A stretch of DNA of 64,000 nt from Rhizobium laguerreae (GCF_002008165.1 NZ_MRDM01000015.1:1-64000); one strand, 5' to 3'. Shown: positions 23,694 through 32,386, counted from the first letter of the stretch. Program-made: numbers and translations. The notes: generated from the letters alone by a model not told the origin.

Positions 23694-24869
23694 TCAGTTT
23701 GCTGTCGCTCTGGCGTCGACGACCGTCACCAGGCCCAATACGGGATCCTGCATCGCCGAAAAGGTCGCGATGGTGCCATTGGCGCGTGCCTGTTCCTGCA
23801 GGTCGTAAAGCCAGCGCTGGATATGCTCGGTCGTGGCGGTCGACGGCACGGCAAAGCAGCGGGTGCTGCCGGTGTCGACGATCGTCGACGGGCATTGGAT
23901 CTGCGCCATCACGAGCGAACCGTCGAAATCTTTTGAATTGCCGCCACCGGAGCCGCGTAAGTTCGCCGACGACGATTGCAACCCGGCCTGAAGGCGCTGC
24001 AGATATTGCTGGTTTGCTTCAATCGATTTCCCAAGCAGCTCATTCCAGACCGATCCGCGCTCGACCTGCGCTTGCGTGTTGCGGTCGACAGCTTTTTTCA
24101 GCTGCTCGCCACAACCGTTCCCGTAGCTCGCGCTTTCGGGCTCGGTGTTGTCGTCAACTGGTGGGCTCCGGTCGCCATTCTGCGCCTTGTTGCGGCTGTA
24201 GTAAGCGGAGACCTTTTTGACGTAATCCTGGGTCTCGGGGATGTTCGGGATTTGGCCGTTCTGAAGCGACTGACGATAAGGACCGGCATTGTAGCCGGCG
24301 GCGATCAGGCCGTAGCGATTGCCGAACATTCCCTGAAGCTGTTTGATGTATTTGACGCCGCCGCGGATATTGTCGCGCGTATCATAAGGGTTGACGCCGA
24401 GCTGGTCTGCGGTTCCTGGCATCAGTTGCATGACACCAGTGGCGCCGACCGCCGAGCGCGCGGACTGCCGGAAGCGCGATTCCTGTTCGGCAATGGCGAG
24501 CGCAAAATTCGGATCGACGCCCTGGCGAATGGCCTCGTCCTCGACCATGCGGGCGACTTCCTGTTGGCTCGGTGTGCGCTTCGATGGCGCCGCCGGCGCG
24601 GTGTCGCCGTCCATGCCGTCTGCCGAGCAATCGGCGGGTGCGCCAGAGCCTTGGCCGGGCGCCACGCTGTCCGTCGTTCCGCCCGAGGCGCCTTTCAGTT
24701 TCCGGGTGTCGGCCTGATAGGCCTGGTACCAGTTCAAGGTCGCCTGCTGGATCTTCTGGCGGGCATTGTCAAAGACCGGAACCTGGGCGCGGGTGGGCGC
24801 GGGGGCCATCACTGTCGCCAGCGCCAGCACGGCGGCCATCGCCAGTTCAGGAAGCTTTGCGTTGTTCAT
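23694..24869 (-). CDS. Lytic transglycosylase with C-terminal extension, VirB1-like
   Basis: Predicted protein of 391 residues with a signal peptide (LAMAAVLALATVMAPAPTRA). A goose-type lysozyme/SLT domain spans about 105-240: AIAEQESRFRQSARSAVGAT with the catalytic glutamate in EQESRF, then GVMQLMPGTADQLG and LIAAGYNAGP. It cuts peptidoglycan to make room for the channel. A further 150 residues with several cysteines follow and have no known domain. It overlaps virB4 by 23 bases. The operon has a second SLT gene at 28059-29207, so the two may act at different stages. Confidence 0.85.
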   Translation of the reverse strand: MNNAKLPELAMAAVLALATVMAPAPTRAQVPVFDNARQKIQQATLNWYQAYQADTRKLKGASGGTTDSVAPGQGSGAPADCSADGMDGDTAPAAPSKRTPSQQEVARMVEDEAIRQGVDPNFALAIAEQESRFRQSARSAVGATGVMQLMPGTADQLGVNPYDTRDNIRGGVKYIKQLQGMFGNRYGLIAAGYNAGPYRQSLQNGQIPNIPETQDYVKKVSAYYSRNKAQNGDRSPPVDDNTEPESASYGNGCGEQLKKAVDRNTQAQVERGSVWNELLGKSIEANQQYLQRLQAGLQSSSANLRGSGGGNSKDFDGSLVMAQIQCPSTIVDTGSTRCFAVPSTATTEHIQRWLYDLQEQARANGTIATFSAMQDPVLGLVTVVDARATAN

Positions 24870-27366
24870 CGGACGCTTCCCTCTCCCAGTCGCAGAATTT
24901 CGACAGCCAGTTCTTCGGATCGTCTCCGTATTCGTTGAGCAGCATCTCGACCTCGCGAACGGTCTCCTCGCGGCCGGACAAGACCTTGATGAACTCCGGC
25001 ATGTGGGACATGTCGACGCGCGCGATCACGCTGCTCCTCGCCTGCTTGATCAGCATGAAGCGCGAGCTCGGGTCGCCGTTTCTGACCCATTCGAATTCAG
25101 CCCTGGAGAGCCCGAAATGCTCCATGTAGGAGTGCTCGTCGGCCTTCGGATTGGCGAAGAAGATGTTGGTCGACGTCTGCTCGATGATCGTGCGGCTGAC
25201 GCTGGACTGCACGACGTCGTCGGCCGACTGCGTACCGAAGATCACTAGACCATTCCTTTTCCGGATAGTCTTGAAGTAGTCTTTCATGGTGCGCTTGAAC
25301 TCGTCGTCGTCGAGCAGCTTCCAGGCTTCGTCCATCAGGTTGATGATCGGCGCTTTGCCGTCGTAGATCTCGTCCAGCCGGTGGAACATGTAGAGGAGGG
25401 CCGCAGTGCGCACCGTCGGATCGTCGAGGATCGAGGTCATGTCGAAACCGATCATCGGCCTGGAGATGTCCAGATTGTCGTCGGCATTGTCGAAGAGCCA
25501 GGCATAGGGGCCGCGATCGATCCACTTGTCGAGCCTTGCGATCAGGCTGCCTTCGGTCCTCTCGCTACCCGCAAGCAGCGCCCTTAGCGAGGATAGACGA
25601 CGATACGATCTGTCCTTCGTCTTGAGGACGGATTTGATCGCATTGCGGATGATTGATTCCTCTTGCGGCGTCAGGCTTTCGCCTTCCTTTGACGGCTTCA
25701 GCATGAAGCTCAAAAGCCCGTACAGGAAAACGCGGTTCTCCTCGGTGTCGTCGAGAAGCAAGGGATTCCAGCCCGACGGTTCGCCGGGTTCGAGCGTCAT
25801 GTATCGGCCGCCTGCCGCCCGCACCATGATGTCGAGACCACGATCCTTGTCGAAAACGATCGTCTTCAGTCGCGGACTGACGCGGTAGGCCTGGAGGATC
25901 AGGAAAGCCATGATGACGGTCTTGCCCGAACCCGTCGGTCCGAACACCGTCGTGTGCCCGACGTCGCCCTGGTGGAAGTTGAAGAAGAAGGGCGTGCCGG
26001 AGGTCGTCTCGAAAATGGTGATTGCTGGTCCCCAATGGTTTCCATCCGGCTTGCCATAGGGATAGGCGTGGAAGCTGCTGAGCCCGGCGCAGTTGAGCGT
26101 CGAAATCAAAGCCCGGCGCGCGATATAAGCCTGGTTGCCTGGTAGCTGAGCCCAATAGGCCGGTTCGGCATTCAGATCCTCGCGGACATAGGAGGCTCCA
26201 AGCGCCCCGAGCTCATTTCCGATCAGGGCAACTGCGTCGTCAAGCTGGGCCGTGGTCCTGGCGATCGGCATGACGGTGAGGTGGTGTTCGGTGAAGGCGA
26301 CGCGTTTCCGCGCAAGCTCGTCGCGGGCGATATCGAGATTGGCCTGCACGCTGGAGCCGCCCTCGTCGGCCTTCGACATCTGCCGATCGAGCCTTTCGAT
26401 GCGGCTGCGGGCAGCCATGTCGTCGATGAACGATATCGACTGGGTCAGCACCATCTCGAAGGGCAGCTTTAGGATATAGTCGAGCATGCCGGCGCCGGTC
26501 TCGGGCGGATATTCCTTCAGCGAGACCATTGCCGCATAGCGGTCGTCGTCGGGCGTGTCGCCCTGCAGATGGATGATCCGGTTGCCGATCGATGTCCGCC
26601 GCGCCGGCAGCATCTCGTCGATCGGTATATTGCCGAGACGGATCGGCCGGACCCGGCCGCCGTTCAGCAGTGTGTAGAAGAACTCGCACTGCTCAGAAAA
26701 CCAGATTTTACTCGTGCCTTCCTCGAATGTCATATCGTCGGAGATGGCGCGGTAGATCGCCTTTCCGTTGCCAGGGTCGACTTCGGCGCGCTGCACGTCG
26801 CGCAAGACTTTTGGACCGTAGGCGGCGAGCGATTTTTCCAGAGCCCTTGTTGCTTCGACAAGCCTGTCGCGCATCGCACGAAACTGCTCCCTGCGCACGA
26901 CATTGCCGCCGATGCCCATGACACGGGAGAGCGCCGAGCCTTGTCTGAACAGCGGCCGAACAACCACGGACACGTAGGTGTCGTTGACGAACATCTCGTT
27001 CCTGGAAATGCTCGACTGATAGACGTCGTCGAGACGCCGCATGAAGGGATCGGCAAAAGCCGACGGCAGCGACGGCGCGACCTTGCGCCGGATGACGTGG
27101 GTGTACAGCGCAAAATTGCCGATCGATGAGATCGCGCGGAACGCGGCGTTGCGCTGCCGCTGCAGCATGTTGATCGTCTCGATATCGGCGGTCTCGAACG
27201 AAAAACCGGTCAATTGCACAGTGGAGACCAGGCAGTCGTTCTTCAGTCGGATAATGCCGTTTTCGATCGGCACATAAAACGGGACGTGTGTCGATATGCT
27301 GCGGTCGGCGAATATCTCCCAACCTTTCGACAAGCTCCCTTTCAACGATCTCGCCATCGTGCCCAT
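24847..27366 (-). CDS. virB4: VirB4 secretion ATPase
   Basis: Predicted protein of 839 residues. Walker A GPTGSGKT lies at 476-483, and Walker B is in PIINLMDEAWKLLDDDEF. The family motifs RNGLVIFGTQSADDVVQSSV and FFANPKADEHSYMEHFGLS follow. The N-terminal half has the CagE/VirB4 domain (HVPFYVPIENGIIRLKNDC). VirB4 is the conserved inner-membrane-associated ATPase needed for pilus and substrate transfer. The start at 27366 lies three bases after virB3; a second ATG at 27357 is equally possible. Full length and intact. Confidence 0.93.
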   Translation of the reverse strand: MGTMARSLKGSLSKGWEIFADRSISTHVPFYVPIENGIIRLKNDCLVSTVQLTGFSFETADIETINMLQRQRNAAFRAISSIGNFALYTHVIRRKVAPSLPSAFADPFMRRLDDVYQSSISRNEMFVNDTYVSVVVRPLFRQGSALSRVMGIGGNVVRREQFRAMRDRLVEATRALEKSLAAYGPKVLRDVQRAEVDPGNGKAIYRAISDDMTFEEGTSKIWFSEQCEFFYTLLNGGRVRPIRLGNIPIDEMLPARRTSIGNRIIHLQGDTPDDDRYAAMVSLKEYPPETGAGMLDYILKLPFEMVLTQSISFIDDMAARSRIERLDRQMSKADEGGSSVQANLDIARDELARKRVAFTEHHLTVMPIARTTAQLDDAVALIGNELGALGASYVREDLNAEPAYWAQLPGNQAYIARRALISTLNCAGLSSFHAYPYGKPDGNHWGPAITIFETTSGTPFFFNFHQGDVGHTTVFGPTGSGKTVIMAFLILQAYRVSPRLKTIVFDKDRGLDIMVRAAGGRYMTLEPGEPSGWNPLLLDDTEENRVFLYGLLSFMLKPSKEGESLTPQEESIIRNAIKSVLKTKDRSYRRLSSLRALLAGSERTEGSLIARLDKWIDRGPYAWLFDNADDNLDISRPMIGFDMTSILDDPTVRTAALLYMFHRLDEIYDGKAPIINLMDEAWKLLDDDEFKRTMKDYFKTIRKRNGLVIFGTQSADDVVQSSVSRTIIEQTSTNIFFANPKADEHSYMEHFGLSRAEFEWVRNGDPSSRFMLIKQARSSVIARVDMSHMPEFIKVLSGREETVREVEMLLNEYGDDPKNWLSKFCDWEREASDEQRKAS

Positions 27367-27369
27367 CGA

Positions 27370-27696
27370 TCACGCCCCATAGGTCCTGATGCCACCGCCG
27401 AGCCTTCGACCCAGAGGATTGACGCCGCACATGCTGAGCCGGCCGACGATCTCGAAAAACCACAGGTCGAGCTTCACCGTCAGAACATAGAGAATACTGT
27501 GAAGGATCACGAAGGAGACCGGGAACCAGAGGATCGAGCCTAGGATCATGAACACCATCAGCGAGAGGAAGCATTCCGCCAGAAAATACGTATAAGGGAT
27601 CCCCATGACCGTCGGCGGCCGTGTCAGAGCGAGGATGACCGGATGGCATTCGATGTACTCATCGCCACCGTCGGCGGTGTTGACTGATCCAGCCAT
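27370..27696 (-). CDS. virB3: VirB3 membrane protein
   Basis: Predicted protein of 108 residues with one or two adjacent membrane helices (FLAECFLSLMVFMILGSILW, then VSFVILHSILYVL). It carries the VirB3 sequence start HPVILALTRPPTVMGIPYTY and ends near RLGGGIRTYGA. VirB3 works with VirB4 in the inner membrane. It lies three bases from both neighbours and is a separate gene, not fused to virB4 as in some systems. Confidence 0.88.
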   Translation of the reverse strand: MAGSVNTADGGDEYIECHPVILALTRPPTVMGIPYTYFLAECFLSLMVFMILGSILWFPVSFVILHSILYVLTVKLDLWFFEIVGRLSMCGVNPLGRRLGGGIRTYGA

Positions 27697-27699
27697 GGT

Positions 27700-28059
27700 T
27701 CAAGATCCGCTGCCAGCAAGGAAGTCGACGAGCTCGGCGGCAGCAAACATACCGGCAAGGCTTCCCCCGACCCGAAGTAGGGCGCCCCACGACCAGTATC
27801 CGAAGGCTGCAGCCAGAAACATGCCGATGAAGGCGATCGCTCCGACGGAGCGGCCGAACGGACCGGTAAAGAACTGCACCAGCCGGTCAGCGGCGTTTTG
27901 CAAGGCATCGAGGTTTTGCGCCGCAGCCGGTTCGAACTGGCTGACAAGCAGGATCAGGCTAGCTGCAAAAACCATTGCGGCATTGCCGACCCATTTGCGT
28001 TTAGCCCTCGAACGCCAGGCGACGCTGCCATAAAGGACTGCCACTGCGATCAGATTCAT
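27700..28059 (-). CDS. virB2: VirB2 pilin
   Basis: Predicted protein of 119 residues. A long signal-type segment (GNAAMVFAASLILLVSQFEP) ends AAAQ, after which the mature pilin has two hydrophobic helices (GAIAFIGMFLAAAFGYW and VGGSLAGMFAAAELVDFLAG), as in VirB2/TrbC. It would form the conjugative pilus. The ATG at 28059 overlaps the preceding stop as TGATG. Confidence 0.85.
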   Translation of the reverse strand: MNLIAVAVLYGSVAWRSRAKRKWVGNAAMVFAASLILLVSQFEPAAAQNLDALQNAADRLVQFFTGPFGRSVGAIAFIGMFLAAAFGYWSWGALLRVGGSLAGMFAAAELVDFLAGSGS

Positions 28060-29207
28060 CAATGCACCTCTTCCTTGACGATTTTAAGCGGACCGGCAAC
28101 GTGGGTCGGTCCGTCTTCCTGGGGGGAGCGGTTCGTCGCTGTCAGCGGACCTGCAACTGAAAAAACAAGCATCGGCGACTTTGCGCGATCGGCGGCTCCT
28201 GCCCGGCGCTTCGAGCCGGACTCCGACTGAAGCGACAGGCCGCCATGCATACCCGTAGAGGTCGCCGCCGCGCCAATGTAAAAGCCGACGACGCGCGTGA
28301 CGTAGTCCGCGGTCTCCCGGATCAGCGGCAGGGAGTGGCGAAGATCGACACGAGGCTCACCGGCATTATAGGCAGCGGCGACAAGCACCGGATTGCGATA
28401 CTTGTCGATGAGAACACGGAGGAATCGAGTGCCGGCGCGGATATTCTGTTCGGGATCGGTGAGATCACTGGCGCCGAAGGCCTCGCCGATCCGCGGCATA
28501 ACCTGCATCAAGCCGATAGCGCCGGCGGAGCTGACGAGGCGCGGATTGAAATCGGCATTTTCGGCCCGCATGATCGAGAACACCCAGTTCGGGTCAACCT
28601 CTTCCGCGTCGGCAATCGCCGATACGAGTTTTGCATATTCTTCAGGAATGCCGGAAAGTAGATCGGGTCGGGGCTGTGTCGACGACAGCTCGCCGCCGAC
28701 TTTCAACGCGATCGGCGGATCGACGATGTGAGGGGACGGCATCTGCTCAAAAGAAAAGACGTCGATCGGCGAATGCACCGTGCGTTCGCGGCGAGCATTC
28801 GCGCTATTAGCCGTTTTTCCCGACAATTCCGCGCGACTGTTTTCAAACTCCTCAACCGTGTCCAAGGAAAGAACGCCGGATTCAATCGAATGTCCGTCTT
28901 TCGCCGTGTCAAAGCGCTGACTGAAGTTGACCCAATCGATTGTCGGCTGTGGCGGCTGCTTGGCTGCAACGGCCAGACTTGACGCGGCGACTGGGTTCAA
29001 CCGGGCTGCCACTCTCCCTGCCTTCTCGGTCGTGATGCCGCCACGCCCATCGGCCTGAGGCATGCCAGAATAGGAGGGCGGATCGTTGTCGTCCGGGTCG
29101 GATGCGAAACCGGTGAGCAGGAAGGCCGACATTCCAGCAACCCACAGCGCGCTTCGCGACCATGCCTTTTGCGGTGTTTTCACAGGCGGAAGTGGGATTC
29201 GTTCCAT
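28059..29207 (-). CDS. virB1: Lytic transglycosylase heading the conjugation operon, VirB1-like
   Basis: Predicted protein of 382 residues. A membrane segment near residues 20-35 (ALWVAGMSAFLLTGFA) anchors it. After a 160-residue linker comes an SLT domain: VFSIMRAENADFNPRLVSSA with the catalytic glutamate in MRAEN, then GAIGLMQVMPRIGEAF and LVAAAYNAGEP. The tail of 70 residues is polar. It is the first gene of the long operon; a near-perfect copy of the 16-bp palindrome ends 19 bases before its ATG, close enough to block transcription or ribosome loading. Confidence 0.85.
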   Translation of the reverse strand: MERIPLPPVKTPQKAWSRSALWVAGMSAFLLTGFASDPDDNDPPSYSGMPQADGRGGITTEKAGRVAARLNPVAASSLAVAAKQPPQPTIDWVNFSQRFDTAKDGHSIESGVLSLDTVEEFENSRAELSGKTANSANARRERTVHSPIDVFSFEQMPSPHIVDPPIALKVGGELSSTQPRPDLLSGIPEEYAKLVSAIADAEEVDPNWVFSIMRAENADFNPRLVSSAGAIGLMQVMPRIGEAFGASDLTDPEQNIRAGTRFLRVLIDKYRNPVLVAAAYNAGEPRVDLRHSLPLIRETADYVTRVVGFYIGAAATSTGMHGGLSLQSESGSKRRAGAADRAKSPMLVFSVAGPLTATNRSPQEDGPTHVAGPLKIVKEEVH

Positions 29208-29225
29208 GGCCGAACCAGTTCATAA

Positions 29226-29241
29226 TTATACTGCGGTATAA
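29226..29241. promoter_or_regulatory. Copy 3 of the 16-bp palindromic operator (conjugation operon)
   Basis: Reads TTATACTGCGGTATAA, one base from a perfect palindrome and from the consensus. It lies immediately upstream of the first gene of the virB-like operon, with another copy 56 bases further upstream. Confidence 0.65.
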
Positions 29242-29281
29242 GATTTTGAACTGCATTCCGTTACGGAAATCAACCTTAAAA

Positions 29282-29297
29282 TTTCACTCCGGTATAA
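29282..29297. promoter_or_regulatory. Copy 4 of the 16-bp palindromic operator
   Basis: Reads TTTCACTCCGGTATAA. The right half (GGTATAA) is intact, while the left half has drifted, matching 12 of 16 positions of the consensus TTATACTGCAGTATAA. Its spacing of 56 bases from copy 3 is a little over five helical turns, compatible with two bound dimers on nearly the same face. Confidence 0.5.
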
Positions 29298-29344
29298 TTA
29301 TCGGCAGCGATAGCGATGGCGGGGCGCTCTTTTCCTGAGCAAAT

Positions 29345-29800
29345 TCAGTCATCTAGCCGCGACCATTTATCTGGCATCCAGCGATATTGGATCTGTTCGC
29401 GATCGCCCAGAACACGCGCTAAGCGCACCGCAGTGCCTCCTTTGATCAACACCGGACTGACATCCGTTCCTGATCGAGGCTCATAGATTCGGCAGACGAA
29501 ATTGGGCAATTCCCTCTGGATCCTCGAGACCGGATAGCAGGACGCGACCTGATAGCGGCTGTCACCGCCACTGATATTAAGACCCGTCTGCTGGACAGGA
29601 CCGAGGCGTTGGCGTCCAAACCGTGTACCATACTCAAGCTGGCACTCGACGATATTGCTGGTATAGGCTCTGCAAGCGGTGAGGCTGAGGTAAGCAAATG
29701 GGACTGGGGGCAGCGGTCGCGTTGGGTGTGTCAGGTCGCCACATCCGGACAACAGGATCAATATCGCCAAAGATCCCGATCGCGTTTTGGAAATCCGCAT
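29345..29800 (-). CDS. Predicted lipoprotein
   Basis: Predicted protein of 151 residues with a lipoprotein signal: SGSLAILILLSGC, the cysteine near residue 21. The mature part has four more cysteines (LTACRAYTSNIVEC, VASCYPVSRI, NFVCRIYEP), likely in disulfides. No known family was recognised. It lies upstream of, and on the same strand as, the virB-like operon, with two palindromic operators in between, and 12 bases after the zinc-ribbon gene. A role in envelope interaction or surface exclusion is only a guess. Confidence 0.55.
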   Translation of the reverse strand: MRISKTRSGSLAILILLSGCGDLTHPTRPLPPVPFAYLSLTACRAYTSNIVECQLEYGTRFGRQRLGPVQQTGLNISGGDSRYQVASCYPVSRIQRELPNFVCRIYEPRSGTDVSPVLIKGGTAVRLARVLGDREQIQYRWMPDKWSRLDD

Positions 29801-29811
29801 CGTGTTGCTTT

Positions 29812-30564
29812 CTAATTTTCCTGCCGATATCCGGCATGGGCAAGGGTTTCGAGGAAGAGATCACGGGCAAGCCGGCAGTAGGGTGATGATGGCTGTGCCA
29901 GGTGGAGCTGCGTCAGGACCAGTCCGAGATTGGAAACAGTGGCCACTACGACGGCGAGGTCATCATGGAGGGTGTCACGGCAAATCTCCCGACCTTCGTG
30001 ACCTTTCACAGTGATGGCGTAGTCATTACGCGCGATGCTGTGCCACACTTCGACGGTACCGGTTTCGCCGCCTGTGCTTTCCGCATCGCAGATCAGCATG
30101 AGCGCGTAATCTGGATGCGGCAGGCCGCTTTCCTCGATTGACGTGCCGCCATGGAATTCCGTCAACACAACGTGCGATGCGAAGAGCAGCATCCGTTCGT
30201 TGACCAGCAGACGTCTCTGCCCAAGGCGGACAAAGCCGTTCATGGCGACAGAGCGGGTAGCGGCAGGTGAAAGACTCTCCCCGCAGTGCTGGCAGATCGC
30301 CAGCAAGTGATCGTTCCTGAATTCGAACGCGTTGTGAAAGCGGTTGACGATGAACTGCTCGACATTCTTCGTTCGACCACCGAGCGACTCGACGAATGCG
30401 AAGGCATCAAGCGGTGTCCATGGCCGCTTCAGAACATCGTTCTCAGAGCTGTCGGCAGCGTTGACGAGGCTCGATGGTCCGACGACAATGCCGGCGGACC
30501 GGGTCTGTGCGCCGCAGCCCGGGCAATCGACGGATATCGGAACTTTGTACCATTCCTTCGTCAG
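29812..30564 (-). CDS. Zinc-ribbon protein with unclear start
   Basis: The frame codes for about 250 residues. It contains CPGCGAQTR about 14 residues from the likely start and ICQHCGESL some 90 residues later, two half-sites of a zinc ribbon. The C-terminal part (VVLTEFHGGTSIEESGLPHP, then LMLICDAESTGGETGTVEVW) is probably a beta-rich domain. No family was recognised. The frame is open back to a stop at 30603 but has no ATG, GTG or TTG before TTG 30306, which would cut off the first zinc half-site. The CTG at 30564 (L-T-K-E-W) is the best guess. Either an unusual start codon is used or the native start was lost. The 16-bp palindrome lies 107 bases upstream. Confidence 0.48.
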   Translation of the reverse strand: MTKEWYKVPISVDCPGCGAQTRSAGIVVGPSSLVNAADSSENDVLKRPWTPLDAFAFVESLGGRTKNVEQFIVNRFHNAFEFRNDHLLAICQHCGESLSPAATRSVAMNGFVRLGQRRLLVNERMLLFASHVVLTEFHGGTSIEESGLPHPDYALMLICDAESTGGETGTVEVWHSIARNDYAITVKGHEGREICRDTLHDDLAVVVATVSNLGLVLTQLHLAQPSSPYCRLARDLFLETLAHAGYRQEN

Positions 30565-30670
30565 TAGGGATCGATTGTGTGTCAGATGCAGACCCGGTTG
30601 TTAACAGCGTAGAGGGCGCGTAGGTGGTGTTCTGATCTCCGACCTTACCTCCTCGCGCCGCGAGCCGTAC

Positions 30671-30686
30671 TTATACTCCAGTATAA
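30671..30686. promoter_or_regulatory. Copy 5 of the 16-bp palindromic operator
   Basis: Reads TTATACTCCAGTATAA, one base from a perfect palindrome and from the consensus. It is in the intergenic region upstream of the minus-strand zinc-ribbon gene and of plus-strand sequence leading to the small gene at 30977. The rest of 30565-30976 holds no recognisable gene; a 64-codon plus-strand frame at 30702 has no family or good ribosome site. Confidence 0.62.
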
Positions 30687-30976
30687 TATTTTATCAACCA
30701 GATGAGGCCGCCTGAGGGCTTCAAATGCTGCGGAGACGACCTGCCGCAACATCCGACGCATGAGGGTTATAGTGAGCAAGGGGCGCCGCCCACGTCAATG
30801 GAAGCACCAAAACCCGATGAAACGGTCCCTCCCGCTGACGCGGCAGAGTCTTCGCTGCCACAGCCAGCCAGGAACTGCCTCCAAGATGATTGCTGAATAG
30901 CATTCACTATCGTCAAACAACGACGAAGCAGCCATCGTTGCATGAACCCTTCCCTCAATCAGTTCAGGAGAATTCT

Positions 30977-31159
30977 ATGCAGCGACGTCAACAAATCGAG
31001 CAGGAGACACGCAAGAAGATTTCCGATCCGTATGACGCCGACTACTTCGCCAAGAAGCACGGGATAAGCCTCAAAGATGCCGCTCGGATCATCAACCTCC
31101 ATCGCTCGGACAGGGACTCCTCTGATCGGGCGGCATACCATCTGAAAGACTCGTGTTGA
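30977..31159 (+). CDS. Small DUF3606-like protein
   Basis: Predicted protein of 60 residues, highly charged. DPYDADYFAKKHGISLKDAA, then RIINLHRSDRDSSDRAAYHL, resembles the short DUF3606-type proteins common in rhizobia, which have a DYEVRYWxKxLGV-like core. A good ribosome site (CAGGAG) precedes the ATG. It stands alone between non-coding stretches. Function of the family is unknown. Confidence 0.5.
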   Translation: MQRRQQIEQETRKKISDPYDADYFAKKHGISLKDAARIINLHRSDRDSSDRAAYHLKDSC

Positions 31160-31429
31160 AGACCGAGGCTTGCCGTAAGGTCGTTTGCCTCACCCGCAGC
31201 CACGCACAAACGACGTCTTGAACCTGCACCTGCTGATGATCTGCGATCGCATTATCGGCGCTATATCCGTCGCGACATCTGCTCAGCGCTCGCGTGGCAG
31301 CGTTCCTGAATTTCTCAAGCAGTCGGTACCCAACGGAATGCCCGATGAACTGGCGGCTTGCGTTGGCAAATGGCAGGTAAGAGGCTCCCCGCTAAAAGGA
31401 GCGGAGACATCATTCGCAAGATCGCTCAT
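31160..31429. other. Non-coding stretch
   Basis: No gene was recognised. Overlapping frames on both strands lack ribosome sites and family resemblance. It leads into the short-repeat region. Confidence 0.4.
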
Positions 31430-31730
31430 CAGCGCAATCGCCGAATTGCGGGTTCGCAAAATCACCTATCGGCCCATACTCCCAATCCCCAAAACGCCGA
31501 TTTGCTCAACCACCTATTAGCCGAAATCGTCGATGAGTAATAATCGCGATCGCCGGTTTGCCGATGCGCGCAGTTGGCGAAGCACCCCCTCGCCTATTCT
31601 CCGAGCCGCACAATCGCTGATGAACCTATTCGCTGATCCACCGACCAGCCCAACCGCCGAAACGCGAGAACGCCGGATCTCTCATTGACCGATTGGCGAA
31701 ACGGGTGAATTGCACGCCCGCCGATTCACA
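31430..31730. repeat. Degenerate short-repeat tract of TCGCCGAT-type units
   Basis: Across about 300 bases, variants of CGCCGATT, CGCTGATC, GCCGAAAT, GACCGATT and GGCGAAAC recur every 8-17 bases, on both strands and imperfectly. Stop codons interrupt all frames. The pattern resembles a decayed array of 7- or 8-base tandem units of the kind scattered in some rhizobial intergenic regions. Replication-type iterons are less likely because the units are irregularly spaced. Confidence 0.4.
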
Positions 31731-31880
31731 GACAGAGATTCAGTGCCGTGAGGAGATGTCACTCTCTGCCGCCAAACGACCTCTACCAAGAACAAATTCA
31801 TGTCCAGGCACCTGCCAATAAGCGGTGACAGATTCCGGCCCTGATCACGCTCTCGACAATCGCCCCTCGGGCGAAACGGT

Positions 31881-31896
31881 TAACGGTATACCGTTA
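31881..31896. promoter_or_regulatory. Perfect 16-bp palindrome of unknown role
   Basis: Reads TAACGGTATACCGTTA, a perfect palindrome, extended by GG and CC two bases further out on each side. It does not fit the repABC parS pattern (GTT-N4-GC-N4-AAC) or the TTATACTGCAGTATAA operator. Probably a protein-binding site. The surrounding 31731-32386 region has no recognisable gene. Confidence 0.45.
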
Positions 31897-32307
31897 GCCT
31901 ATCCTGCCATCTCTCAAGAAATCGGTATGGCCATCGTGCCCGAGGCGCCGATGCAGTTGCAAGTCGTCAGACAAAGCAACAGCGATCACGGGCTCATTGC
32001 CTGTGATCCGCGCCGGAGGAACAGCACGGTGTCCAGGCCGATTTGATGGGAGATGCTGAAGCGAGCTGTCGTCGTAAGGAGTCGAGAGGACCGCGACCGG
32101 AGGGAACGGGCATCGACGACATGCGAACGATGAGACGGCGAGCGCACCGCAGGAGAGGATGAACACCTGGAGCGGATGACCGAAGAATGCGGGCGTAGCG
32201 CAAGGAGTTCATCCTCTCCGTCTTGTTTGGGAAAGTCGCGGCAGCGTCCGCCAACCGGCCCGAAAGGCCGGGCGGGTGTCATCCCGCACCACAGGGAGAG
32301 GGGTGTT

Positions 32308-32338
32308 TGAGGGGAGAGGCGGCAAGTCTCTCCCCTCA
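32308..32338. terminator. Strong hairpin with 11-bp perfect arms
   Basis: TGAGGGGAGAG and CTCTCCCCTCA enclose a nine-base loop. No T run follows on either strand, so it may act as an RNA stabiliser or a weak terminator for the gene at 32421-32903. Confidence 0.45.
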
Positions 32339-32386
32339 GGAACGCGCGCTGGCTCGATGCCTGCAAGCGGTCAAGCCAATGGGAAA

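Noticed and set aside
30702..30896. A 64-codon plus-strand frame after the fifth palindrome
   Set aside because: Low-complexity proline-rich translation, no ribosome site and no family resemblance.
31185..31540. Overlapping frames in the short-repeat region
   Set aside because: They consist of the degenerate repeat units and have no start signal.
31430..31730. CRISPR array
   Set aside because: Units are 8-17 bases apart, degenerate and without uniform spacers; no cas genes in the window.
31881..31896. Second parS site
   Set aside because: The palindrome does not fit GTT-N4-GC-N4-AAC, unlike the site at 48024.
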